Origin: Parahaliea maris
GTDB lineage: Bacteria > Pseudomonadota > Gammaproteobacteria > Pseudomonadales > Halieaceae
DNA: 64,000 nucleotides
Direction: 5' to 3'
Assembly: GCF_008064665.1 (NCBI RefSeq)
Contig: NZ_VRZA01000002.1
Span: 310,001 to 374,000 of the forward strand
The translations under genes and the position numbers were made by a program. The notes beneath the pieces are model-generated. The model was not told the origin of the DNA. It made no database searches and saw only the letters and a list, made by a program, of their open reading frames with translations. Shown piece after piece: positions 9,431 to 16,958 of the stretch. Numbering within the stretch: the stretch's first letter is position 1; the number at the start of each line of letters is the position of its first letter.

Positions 9431-10683
9431 CGCGGCGCCTGCGGGTCTGGCTCATCATCGCTATCGGGCTCTATGCACTACTGGTGGGTGTTGGTCAGAG
9501 TTATGCCGTGGACGTCTTCGTCCGGCAACTGCAGCAGGAACTGGCGGCATCGTTCCCGATCCGGCTCGCCTACATGATGCCGAGCTGGGAGGAGAGCTCC
9601 TTCTCCTGGACAGGGGTTGCCGAGGACGTCGACCGGGACCTGGCCGACCTGCCCCTGGCGCGTCCCGGGCCACTGGCACACTGCTCAGCGCGAGTTACGC
9701 GCGTGCAGGGGCAGGACACAGCGGAAGCGGCCGCTGGCGATCGTGTACTGTCGTTCGAGTGGCAGCAGGCAGACGAGACACGCTCGCTACAGGTGGCCGT
9801 GAGTTGCCAGCGCAACTGGCCTTTCCTGTTGCTGGGTCAGGGGGCTCTGGTGGCCCTGTTTACAGCATTTTGCCTGGCACTGCCACGGCCGCCCTCGACA
9901 CGCCAGCGCCGGTACCGGAAAAGCTTGATGCAGCTGGGCATCCCGCGGGGACAGGCCACGCGCTGTGTGCGTGGGGTCGATGCGCTGTCGGACCTGCAAG
10001 TGAGTGTGTTGAACAGCCTGTTGGGGCGCGTACAGACGGCGGAATTCGGCCTCCTGTCCGCGATGTTTGACTGGGTTGGCAGTGCAAAGGTTGCCGCGCT
10101 TGAGCCGGGAGACCTGCGCTGGTTCGAGCTGGCCCTCGAGCAGGACGAAGGGGAAGGTCTGGCCGCGTGGGAGAGCGCGCTGCAAGTGGCCCGCTCACCG
10201 GCCGAACTGGTGTTCTGCCCGGCGGAGTCAACAGTCCGTATCCACGGCCTGGCCGTGAAGCTTCCGGTAACTCCCTTCATCTATTACTACTGGTACGCCA
10301 TGCGCCGCCTGCGGGACGGGGCCGGAGAGGGGGGAGGCTGGTTTACCAACCCCGCTTCCAATCGCAGCGACCGCGAGCACGCCGGTGAACTGGTGGAATT
10401 GATGGAAGCCCACCAGGGGCACGGTAAGGCGACCCGCGACCTGCGCGAGAAAGGCCTGCGCTCCAAGATCCTCGACCAGAACCGCAGCAAGGTGAAAGAG
10501 CACCTGGCGAGCCTGCTCGGTGAGGCCCTGGCCGGCGATTACCTGTTCGAGATGGAGCGTGACCCGCGCACGGCGAGGTTCCGCTACCGGATCGCTACCG
10601 ATCCCCGTCATATTCGGGTGGAATCAACCCCGGAATGCACCCCGGAAGGGCTTGGAGAGATTGGAGAAACCGATTTGGAATGA
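9421..10683 (+). CDS. Transmembrane protein with C-terminal winged-helix-like domain (possible membrane regulator)
   Basis: The protein has 420 residues; its ATG overlaps the preceding gene by ten bases. Visible layout: TM helix 1 (residues 8-29), a periplasmic region of about 100 residues, TM helix 2 (about 131-153), then a large cytoplasmic part. From about residue 270 the pattern resembles an OmpR-type winged helix: strands VRIHGLAVKLP, then helix FIYYYWYAMRRLRDG, a helix with RSKILDQNRSKVKEHLASLL, and a hairpin ending FRYRIATDPRHIRVE. This would be a ToxR/CadC-like membrane regulator, but with the DNA-binding domain at the C-terminus. No named family is recognised. Its partner is most likely the substrate-binding-like protein encoded just before it. 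Confidence 0.5.
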   Translation: MPLTRRLRVWLIIAIGLYALLVGVGQSYAVDVFVRQLQQELAASFPIRLAYMMPSWEESSFSWTGVAEDVDRDLADLPLARPGPLAHCSARVTRVQGQDTAEAAAGDRVLSFEWQQADETRSLQVAVSCQRNWPFLLLGQGALVALFTAFCLALPRPPSTRQRRYRKSLMQLGIPRGQATRCVRGVDALSDLQVSVLNSLLGRVQTAEFGLLSAMFDWVGSAKVAALEPGDLRWFELALEQDEGEGLAAWESALQVARSPAELVFCPAESTVRIHGLAVKLPVTPFIYYYWYAMRRLRDGAGEGGGWFTNPASNRSDREHAGELVELMEAHQGHGKATRDLREKGLRSKILDQNRSKVKEHLASLLGEALAGDYLFEMERDPRTARFRYRIATDPRHIRVESTPECTPEGLGEIGETDLE

Positions 10684-10859
10684 CTGTAACTACCTGAAAT
10701 AAAGGGAAAACTAGTTTAGAGATGTCTCTCTGGCCGGTTTCGGCCCCCGTGTAACAAAACGCTCATATTCCATCCCGATACTGCTGCCCCAGCAACGCGC
10801 TGATGCGCACTTTCACCACCCATGTACGACACACAACAGATGTTTCTGGGGAGATACAG
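10684..10859 (+). promoter_or_regulatory. Upstream region of the TonB receptor with a degenerate Pho box
   Basis: Within this gap, GTGTAAC (10749-10755), AAAA, and CGCTCAT (10760-10766) form two 7-bp Pho-box-like half units at an 11-bp period, each matching CTGTCAT/C in five of seven positions. Exactly ten bases later is a -10-like GATACT (10777-10782), the spacing typical of PhoB-dependent promoters. A short GGCCG/CGGCC hairpin (10732-10745) precedes it without a T tract. Taken with the stronger repeat at 8515, this suggests shared phosphate control. Confidence 0.4.
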
Positions 10860-13316
10860 ATGACAGTTTTCCGCAAGTTTCCGCTGGCCGTCGCCGTAGG
10901 CGCAGCCCTCGGCATTCCGACCGTTCAGGCCCAACAGCTCGAAGAGGTAGTCGTTACCGCTACCCCGATTCGTGACAGCCAGCAGGCCTCCATCGACGCC
11001 AAACGCTTTGCCGACAACTACGTGGATATCGTTTCCGCCGATACCATCGGCCAGTTCCCGGACCAGAACCTGGCGGATTCGCTGGGCCGCCTGCCGGGCC
11101 TTGCCATCGAGCGCGACCAAGGCCAGGCCCGCTACATCAACCTGCGCGGTGCGCCCTTCCGGTACACCACCATCGCCTTCGATGGGATCGACGTGCCGGG
11201 GGCAGAGAATGGTCGTATCCCGCGTTTCGACAGCTTCCCCTCGGTGATCACCAGCCGCATCGAGGCCAACAAGGCCATCCTGCCCAACATGCCCGGTGAG
11301 TCTGTGGCGGGCTTTATCAACATCCATACCTTCAGCCCCTTCGACAAGGAAGGTTTCTCCATGGCGGCTGATGTGGGCACCGGCAAGCAGGACCTGGGCG
11401 ACGGCGATATCGAGAAGTATGGCCTGCGGGGTTCCTGGTCCAATGACAATTTCGGCCTGATGCTGTTTGGCTCCGAGAACAGCCGCGAACAGATTACCGA
11501 CAACCGCGAATATGAACTGGAGCCTGGCGAGAATGGTGAACTCACCGTGCACGACCTGGACTTCCGCAGCTACAAGGTGAAGCGTGAAGACCAGGCCTAC
11601 GGCGGCCATCTGGAGTACCGTGGCGACGGCGCCCTGCAGCGGGTTTATGCCTCCAAGCTCTACAGTGAGTTCCAGGATCACGAAGAGCGCAACCAGTGGG
11701 CGTTTTCGTCTGCGGCGCCGGTGGCCGGTGTGACAGCGGAAAATGTGCCGATGATCGTGTCGCGCAACCTGGAGCAGGGTCTGTACGAAAACTCCACCGA
11801 CACCACCACCCTGGGCGTCGACGTTCAGGCGGGTGAATGGTTTGTGGAAGGCAGTGTCAACTACACTGAGACCGAGTTCGGTATGGACCTGCCCATTCCC
11901 TACAGCGTGGGCGGCTTCACCATGGCGGACTACGACCTCAGCGACATCGAGGACCCGAAACTCTACCTGGCCACTGACCTGGCCGACATCGAGTACGCCA
12001 TGACCCTGGGCCTGCACTACGTGCAGCAACTCGATATCGAGGCCACCAAGTACAAGCTCGATGCAAGCCGCGATCTGGACCTGTTCGGCCAGGCTTCAAC
12101 CCTGTCCCTGGGCACCCAGTGGGACCAGCGCGAAGCCGGCGGTTTTGTCGCGACGCCGGTAATCGGTGCCTTCCCGGCGGAGATCGATATCGCCGACTAC
12201 GACACGGGCAAGGCCTGGGACGCCAATACCACCAATACTATCGGCGGCACCTACTTCAATAATGCCGGCCTCTACAATGCCTGGGCCAACGCAGCAGACC
12301 TGTCGGTCAACGGGCTGATTGGTGAATCCAACCTCATTGCCATCGAGGAAGACATCATCGCCGCCTATGCCATGCTTCGCACCGAGTTCAGCTGGGGTAA
12401 CGTGGTGGGCGGCGTGCGCGTCGAGCAGACCGACTACACCAGCCAGGGCACTCTCAACGATACCTCGGTGTCGGTGGACGACAGCTTCACCAATGTGTTG
12501 CCCAGCCTGCACTTCAACTTCGACCTGACCGAAGAGCTGAAGTGGCGGGTGTCTGCCTCCACCGGCGTCAACCGCCCCACCTACAACGAGTGGCGTGCGG
12601 CGGCGAGTGTCGATGTCACCGAGCAGACCGTCACCGGCGGTAACCCCACCCTGGAAGCGGAAGAGGCCATTGGAGTCGATACTTCCCTGGAGTGGTACTT
12701 CGCCCCGGCCAGCATCCTCTCCGTGGGTGCCTTCTACCGCGAGATCGACAACGTCATCTACACCGACGTTTCCACCATCGACGGCGGCATTTACTTCCCG
12801 CCCGCCGCCGGCGAATCCTGGGAATTCCAGGGTGCGGTCAATGGCAAGGACGGTATGATGCAGGGCCTGGAATTCAACGCCATCGCCCTCGCGGAAGACG
12901 TGCTGCCGGCGCCCTTCGACGGCCTCGGCATCAGCGCCAACCTGACCCTGATCGACTCGGAGTTCAAGTCGCTCGACGGCCGTACACTGGACCTGCCGGG
13001 CACCTCGGACATGGTCTACAACATCTCCCTGTTCTACGAGAAGTACGACCTGTCGGTACGCCTGAACTACCAGTACCGCGACGAATGGATCTCCCCGATC
13101 GAGGACCCGAGCGAGTACTGGGGTGAGCAGGAACGTGTCGACCTCTCCGTGGTGTACACCCTGCCCTTCGACTGGGAGGAGACCGCCGTGTCCCTGTACG
13201 CCAACGCCAACAACCTGACCGATGAGACCGATGTGCGCTACAGCGGCAACGGCACCATCAACCAGGCGGAGAGCTACGGTCGTCGCTACCTGGTGGGTGT
13301 GCGCGTCAACTTCTGA
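10860..13316 (+). CDS. TonB-dependent outer-membrane receptor
   Basis: The protein has 818 residues from the ATG at 10860, placed behind GGGGAG; an upstream in-frame ATG at 10803 has no ribosome binding site and would spoil the signal peptide. Signal peptide: residues 1-25, cleaved near VQA-QQ. The TonB box EEVVVTAT follows at once, then the plug domain (VSADTIGQFPDQNLADSLGRL; later RGAPFRYTTIAFDGI) and a long 22-strand barrel ending in the aromatic terminus YGRRYLVGVRVNF. The plug resembles the large group of TonB receptors that take up organic nutrients rather than siderophores. The neighbouring secreted phosphatase and Pho-box-like site suggest an organic phosphate ligand; this is inference. 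Confidence 0.93.
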   Translation: MTVFRKFPLAVAVGAALGIPTVQAQQLEEVVVTATPIRDSQQASIDAKRFADNYVDIVSADTIGQFPDQNLADSLGRLPGLAIERDQGQARYINLRGAPFRYTTIAFDGIDVPGAENGRIPRFDSFPSVITSRIEANKAILPNMPGESVAGFINIHTFSPFDKEGFSMAADVGTGKQDLGDGDIEKYGLRGSWSNDNFGLMLFGSENSREQITDNREYELEPGENGELTVHDLDFRSYKVKREDQAYGGHLEYRGDGALQRVYASKLYSEFQDHEERNQWAFSSAAPVAGVTAENVPMIVSRNLEQGLYENSTDTTTLGVDVQAGEWFVEGSVNYTETEFGMDLPIPYSVGGFTMADYDLSDIEDPKLYLATDLADIEYAMTLGLHYVQQLDIEATKYKLDASRDLDLFGQASTLSLGTQWDQREAGGFVATPVIGAFPAEIDIADYDTGKAWDANTTNTIGGTYFNNAGLYNAWANAADLSVNGLIGESNLIAIEEDIIAAYAMLRTEFSWGNVVGGVRVEQTDYTSQGTLNDTSVSVDDSFTNVLPSLHFNFDLTEELKWRVSASTGVNRPTYNEWRAAASVDVTEQTVTGGNPTLEAEEAIGVDTSLEWYFAPASILSVGAFYREIDNVIYTDVSTIDGGIYFPPAAGESWEFQGAVNGKDGMMQGLEFNAIALAEDVLPAPFDGLGISANLTLIDSEFKSLDGRTLDLPGTSDMVYNISLFYEKYDLSVRLNYQYRDEWISPIEDPSEYWGEQERVDLSVVYTLPFDWEETAVSLYANANNLTDETDVRYSGNGTINQAESYGRRYLVGVRVNF

Positions 13317-13343
13317 TCGGGGCTGATGTCTGCCCTGAACCCA

Positions 13344-13364
13344 CGCGCCGGCGCTGCCGGCGCG
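13344..13364 (+). terminator. Intergenic hairpin between receptor and phosphatase genes
   Basis: A perfect 9-bp stem, CGCGCCGGC with GCCGGCGCG, encloses a 3-base loop (GCT) and is followed only by CTTTCCC. The short T tract makes it a weak terminator, or an mRNA-stabilising/attenuating hairpin that lets the downstream phosphatase be made at a lower level than the receptor. Confidence 0.45.
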
Positions 13365-13390
13365 CTTTCCCAAATTCCAAGGATCACGCA

Positions 13391-14296
13391 ATGAAATCCC
13401 TTAAATACCTTGCCCTGGCCGTCAGCTTGGCCGGGCCCCTCTTCGCACCGATGGTCAATGCCGATATCGCAACCGCGGAAGCCCTGCAGCAGAAAACCGG
13501 TGCGCTCGACACCTATCGCAACGTGCTGCCGCTGGAAGGCGGCTCCAACTTCCGTGACCTCGGCGGCTACGTTACCGAGGACGGCAAAACCGTACGCAAG
13601 GGCCTGCTTTATCGCTCCGGTGTAATGACCAACCTTACCGATAAGGACGAGGACTACCTGTCCGGCATCGGTTTCGAGGCGGTGGTGGACCTGCGCAGTG
13701 CCGAAGAGCGCGAGCTCTACCCCAACCACTGGGTGAAAGACGCCAGCATCGACTACGTGGCGGTGGACTACCACTTCATGGATATGATGAAAGGCGGCGC
13801 CCGGAAGGAAATTTCTGTCACCCACGACATGGGCCAGATGTACCGGGGCATGCCCGTCAGCCTCAAGCCCCAGCTGACCGCCTACTTCGAGCAGGCCGTG
13901 GCCGGCCACGCGCCGCTGGTGGTCAATTGCTCCGCGGGCCAGGACCGCACCGGCATCGCTTCCGCCCTGATGTTGACCGCCCTGGGTGTGCCGCGCCCGC
14001 AGGTGATGCAGGACTATGTACTGTCCACTGAATACCGCCGGCCGCTGGTGGAGAAGGGCGGTGTCGACCTGGCCAGTGCCGCCAAAACCAACCCCTTCGC
14101 CGCGCTGATGCTGCGTTACTCGGACAAGGAGTCCACCCGCGCTGCGCCGCTGATCACCGCCGAGGGTATTCCCTACCTGTACTATGCCCTGCAACAGATC
14201 GAGGCGGACTACGGCTCGGTGCTGGCCTACATGGACAGGGAACTGGGAGTGGATGCAGCGGACGTTGCGCGCCTGAAAGAGCTGTACCTGATGTAA
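13391..14296 (+). CDS. Exported tyrosine-type protein/phytate-like phosphatase
   Basis: The protein has 301 residues, starting ATG at 13391 after an AAGGATC box. Residues 1-25 are a Sec signal peptide (cut after VNA). The catalytic P-loop VVNCSAGQDRTGIASALM carries the Cys-x5-Arg signature of cysteine-dependent phosphatases (about residues 176-193). Upstream, NFRDLGGYVTEDGKTVRKGLLYRSG (read in two halves near residues 54-78) is the hallmark of the Y_phosphatase3/tyrosine-serine phosphatase family. Export to the periplasm argues against a signalling role and for release of phosphate from organic esters, consistent with the preceding TonB receptor. The substrate is not known. Confidence 0.85.
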   Translation: MKSLKYLALAVSLAGPLFAPMVNADIATAEALQQKTGALDTYRNVLPLEGGSNFRDLGGYVTEDGKTVRKGLLYRSGVMTNLTDKDEDYLSGIGFEAVVDLRSAEERELYPNHWVKDASIDYVAVDYHFMDMMKGGARKEISVTHDMGQMYRGMPVSLKPQLTAYFEQAVAGHAPLVVNCSAGQDRTGIASALMLTALGVPRPQVMQDYVLSTEYRRPLVEKGGVDLASAAKTNPFAALMLRYSDKESTRAAPLITAEGIPYLYYALQQIEADYGSVLAYMDRELGVDAADVARLKELYLM

Positions 14297-14321
14297 CCTC
14301 CTGCGAATCCACTACTCTTCA

Positions 14322-14369
14322 GGGCCCGGCTGCGAACCTGTCCGCTTTTCAGGCAGGTTCTCCGGGCCC
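14322..14369. other. Two-tier hairpin between the phosphatase gene and recA
   Basis: The outer stem GGGCCCGG/CCGGGCCC (8 bp) and inner stem AACCTG/CAGGTT (6 bp) are separated by short internal loops, with a 13-base apex. No T tract follows on either strand. It may end phosphatase transcripts with help from Rho or protect their 3' end. It is a clear structure, but its role is only inferred. Confidence 0.5.
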
Positions 14370-14425
14370 GCTCGCATCTGGTGGAAAATTCCGCCGCTCC
14401 GGGGTTGCTTTTCAGATTCAAAGCA

Positions 14426-14441
14426 CTGAGTATATATACAG
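14426..14441 (+). promoter_or_regulatory. LexA (SOS) operator of recA
   Basis: The sequence has the CTG-N10-CAG form with an alternating AT core (CTGAGTATATATACAG), one of the best possible matches to the gammaproteobacterial LexA box (CTGTATATATATACAG). It lies 42 bases upstream of the recA start codon and would overlap the promoter. LexA repression relieved by DNA damage is the expected control. Confidence 0.92.
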
Positions 14442-14483
14442 TAGTTTTACTGTATGGCGTACTGGATACCCCGGAGGCAAATC

Positions 14484-15524
14484 ATGGACGCGAATAAAGA
14501 AAAAGCACTGGCGGCAGCCCTGACCCAGATCGAGCGGCAGTTCGGCAAGGGCACGGTCATGCGCATGGGCGACAACGAGCGCGTGGCAATTCCCGCCATC
14601 TCCACCGGCTCCCTGGGTCTGGACATCGCCCTCGGCATCGGCGGGTTGCCCAAGGGCCGTATCTGCGAAATCTATGGTCCGGAGTCCTCCGGTAAAACCA
14701 CCCTGACCCTGCAGGTGATCGCCGAGGCCCAGAAAGCCGGCGGCACCGCTGCCTTTATCGACGCCGAGCACGCCCTGGACCCGATCTACGCCGAAAAGCT
14801 GGGTGTACAGGTGGACGACCTGATCCTGTCCCAGCCCGATACTGGCGAACAGGCCCTGGAAGTGGCGGAAATGCTGGTGCGTTCCGGCGCGGTCGATGTG
14901 CTGGTAGTGGACTCCGTGGCGGCGCTGACGCCGAAAGCTGAAATCGAGGGCGAGATGGGCGATTCCCATGTCGGCCTGCAGGCCCGTCTGCTGAGCCAGG
15001 CCATGCGCAAACTCACCGGTACCATCAAGCAGACCAACTGCCTGGTGATCTTCATCAACCAGATCCGCATGAAGATCGGCGTGATGTTCGGTAACCCCGA
15101 AACCACCACCGGGGGTAACGCTCTCAAGTTCTATTCCTCCGTACGTCTCGACATCCGCCGTATCGGTGCGGTGAAAGACGGCGATGAGGTGGTCGGCAAC
15201 GAGACCCGGGTGAAAGTGGTCAAGAACAAGGTCTCGCCGCCCTTCAAGCAGGCGGAGTTCCAGATCATGTACGGCAAGGGCATCTACCACATGGGCGAGG
15301 TCATCGACTGGGGTGTGAAACTCAATCTGGTGGACAAGGCCGGCGCCTGGTACTCCTACAAGGGTGACAAGATCGGCCAGGGCAAGGCCAATGCCGCCAA
15401 GTTCCTGGAGGACAACCCGGCCGTCGCCAACGAGATTGAAACGGCCATTCGCAGCCAGACCATGGCGAGCGCTGTTCCCGCCAAGGCTGCCGAGGCGGAA
15501 GCCGAGGAATCCGCTGCGGAGTGA
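14484..15524 (+). CDS. recA: Recombinase RecA
   Basis: The gene gives 346 residues from ATG 14484, which sits seven bases after GGAGG. All landmarks are present: N-terminal [11 protein letters not shown]-type helix ([20 protein letters not shown]), Walker [10 protein letters not shown] (about residues 66-74), Walker [11 protein letters not shown], loop L1 [16 protein letters not shown], and loop L2 [20 protein letters not shown]. The acidic, Ala-rich C-terminal tail ([10 protein letters not shown]) modulates DNA binding. It catalyses strand exchange and LexA self-cleavage. Next to recX and under a LexA box, this is the normal gammaproteobacterial layout. Confidence 0.99.
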   Translation: MDANKEKALAAALTQIERQFGKGTVMRMGDNERVAIPAISTGSLGLDIALGIGGLPKGRICEIYGPESSGKTTLTLQVIAEAQKAGGTAAFIDAEHALDPIYAEKLGVQVDDLILSQPDTGEQALEVAEMLVRSGAVDVLVVDSVAALTPKAEIEGEMGDSHVGLQARLLSQAMRKLTGTIKQTNCLVIFINQIRMKIGVMFGNPETTTGGNALKFYSSVRLDIRRIGAVKDGDEVVGNETRVKVVKNKVSPPFKQAEFQIMYGKGIYHMGEVIDWGVKLNLVDKAGAWYSYKGDKIGQGKANAAKFLEDNPAVANEIETAIRSQTMASAVPAKAAEAEAEESAAE

Positions 15525-15603
15525 CGGGATGCCCGCGCACTTTTCGGGGTCGCGGGCCGTTCGCACTTCCATGAAGAATCTGTGAAGAGTTCGCTTTCCC
15601 CCT

Positions 15604-15649
15604 CGGCGTCGGGTCCACTGAACCCACTCTCGCTCCCGACGCCGTTTTT
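15604..15649 (+). terminator. Rho-independent terminator/attenuator after recA
   Basis: A 10-bp stem CGGCGTCGGG/CCCGACGCCG encloses a 21-base loop and is followed by five T. It lies between recA and recX, where many gammaproteobacteria have a leaky terminator that limits RecX to a few percent of RecA. Confidence 0.85.
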
Positions 15650-15674
15650 ATGCCTATAGTTATGGGCTCCCCTG

Positions 15675-16160
15675 ATGCTGCCTGATCACCCCGATTCCGC
15701 TGACTCCCCGATGGAGACCGCAGACCTGCGCCCGGCAATTCGCCTTGCGGCGATGGACCTGCTGGCCCGCCGCGAACATTCCCGCACTGAACTACTGCAG
15801 AAACTGGGCCGGCGGTTTGAGGACCGGGAGACCATTGCCGAGGTGCTGGATGGACTGGCGCAAGACAAACTTCAGAGCGACAGCCGTTACGCGGAGAGTT
15901 TTGCGCGGCAGCGGGTGTTGCGTGGCCACGGGCCCCTGCGCCTGCGCCAGGAAATGCGACAGAAAGGGATTCCGGATGATGACGCCAGTGTTGCCCTGGA
16001 GTCCCTCGATGTGGACTGGGAGCAACTCGCCCGGGAAGTGTGCCAGAAGAAGTTTGGCTTTGGGGCGCCGGCTGATTTCCGGGAAAAGGCCCGCCGCCAG
16101 CGTTTTCTCCAGTATCGGGGGTTTTCCGCCGACCAGATTGCCGCCTGCCTGCCCTGGTAA
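15675..16160 (+). CDS. recX: Regulatory protein RecX
   Basis: The gene gives 161 residues from ATG 15675; ATG 15711 is a later candidate start. RecX is built of three-helix repeats. Here the first contains AAMDLLARREHSRTELLQKL, the second DGLAQDKLQSDSRYAESFAR, followed by RGHGPLRLRQEMRQKGIP, and the end is the family-typical RRQRFLQYRGFSADQI. RecX caps or inhibits RecA filaments. Position directly after recA and its attenuator supports the call fully. Confidence 0.95.
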   Translation: MLPDHPDSADSPMETADLRPAIRLAAMDLLARREHSRTELLQKLGRRFEDRETIAEVLDGLAQDKLQSDSRYAESFARQRVLRGHGPLRLRQEMRQKGIPDDDASVALESLDVDWEQLAREVCQKKFGFGAPADFREKARRQRFLQYRGFSADQIAACLPW

Positions 16161-16252
16161 CCGTGATTTGCTAAGCTTGTGACCGTATCCGGCCCAGAGG
16201 GCTGCTCCACCGCCGGATGAATCGCCAGCGGGTAACCAAAAAGGGAAGAACC

Positions 16253-16702
16253 ATGTCGATACTCTCTGATTCACGCCGCACCAGTGCGCCCTGGCATCTG
16301 TGGGTAGTTGGCGTGTTGTCCCTGCTGTGGAACGCCATGGGCGCCCTGGACTATGTGATGACTCAGACGCGCAACGAGCAGTATATGAGTGCCTTCAGTG
16401 AGGAACAGCTGGCCTTTTTCTACGGCTTGCCTGTCTGGGTGGTCGCGTGCTGGGCGATTGCCGTCTGGGGCGGTGTGCTGGGCTCGCTCCTGCTGTTGTT
16501 TCGACGCAGGCTGGCGGTAGTGGTGTTCCTGGTTTCCCTGGTCACCATGGTAGCGACGACGGTACACAATTACCTGCTTTCCAATGGCCTCGAAGTCATG
16601 AACGACCCCTTCACCCTGTGGTTCTCGGGGGCGATTTTTGTGATCGCCGTGTTCCTGTTCTTCTATGCGGGTATCCAGAGCCAGCGCAACATCCTGCGCT
16701 AG
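16253..16702 (+). CDS. Small four-helix membrane protein
   Basis: The protein has 149 residues from ATG 16253, which follows AAGGGAAGAA; the frame extends upstream to 16217 without a binding site. Four hydrophobic segments are seen: LWVVGVLSLLWNAMGALDYV, LPVWVVACWAIAVWGGVLGS, LAVVVFLVSLVTMVATTVH and WFSGAIFVIAVFLFFYAG. The WNAMGALDYVMTQ motif near the first helix recurs in many uncharacterised marine proteobacterial proteins sometimes named sugar transporter-like. I assign no function. It lies between recX and the nitrate island, on the same strand. Confidence 0.6.
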   Translation: MSILSDSRRTSAPWHLWVVGVLSLLWNAMGALDYVMTQTRNEQYMSAFSEEQLAFFYGLPVWVVACWAIAVWGGVLGSLLLLFRRRLAVVVFLVSLVTMVATTVHNYLLSNGLEVMNDPFTLWFSGAIFVIAVFLFFYAGIQSQRNILR

Positions 16703-16728
16703 CTTCATCCGGTAACACTCCCCCTTTC

Positions 16729-16746
16729 GGTGCGCTCTGCGCACCA
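16729..16746 (+). promoter_or_regulatory. Palindromic GCGCACC site upstream of the porin sigma54 promoter
   Basis: A perfect inverted repeat GGTGCGC-TCT-GCGCACC (16729-16745) is extended by A to GCGCACCA. The same octamer occurs upstream of the narK, nirB and nrtA promoters. It is about 115 bases before the predicted transcription start, as expected of a sigma54 enhancer site. NtrC, whose half site is GCACCA, is the most likely binder. Confidence 0.45.
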
Positions 16747-16830
16747 TGCTGACGCCCACAACGGTGCATGGCCACCGGTGGAACTGGCCTGATACCTACT
16801 CAAGCCAGTAAATCTGCGGGCTCTGAAAAG

Positions 16831-16847
16831 TTGGCCCGATGCTTGCT
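16831..16847 (+). promoter_or_regulatory. Sigma54 (RpoN) promoter of the nitrate-island porin
   Basis: TTGGCCCG-ATGC-TTGCT matches the -24/-12 consensus (TGGCACG-N4-TTGCA), with GG and GC separated by the required ten bases. The predicted start is near 16858, placing the NasT hairpin and terminator inside the leader of the porin mRNA. Confidence 0.7.
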
Positions 16848-16883
16848 TTGTTACGGGCAGTAACACCAGGTCTTAAATTTTTC

Positions 16884-16942
16884 GGCAACGAAGCCTGCAC
16901 TTTGGTGCGCCAATCGGCGCAGCGGAGTGCAGGTTTTTTTTT
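16884..16942 (+). promoter_or_regulatory. NasT (ANTAR) antiterminator hairpin overlapping an intrinsic terminator
   Basis: The hairpin GGC-AACGAA-GCC (16884-16895) shows a hexaloop with A at position 1 and G at position 4, the signature recognised by ANTAR-domain antiterminators. Its last two bases are also the first two of a terminator: an 8-bp outer stem CCTGCACT/AGTGCAGG (16894-16901 with 16926-16933), an inner GCGCC/GGCGC stem, then nine T (16934-16942). The two structures are mutually exclusive at the overlap. The layout predicts that NasT, freed from NasS by nitrate, holds the first hairpin and lets polymerase read through into the porin gene. Confidence 0.75.
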
Positions 16943-16958
16943 GGACAGGAGAAAGGTC

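Noticed and set aside
12096-13391. Minus-strand open frame opposite the TonB receptor
   Set aside because: Covers a well-supported barrel gene. The product is Val/Gly/His-rich without motifs.
16850-16864. Palindrome GTTAC-GGGCA-GTAAC as a first ANTAR hairpin (P1) of the porin leader
   Set aside because: The loop does not have A1/G4, and the predicted sigma54 start near 16858 falls inside it, so the RNA would lack the 5' arm.
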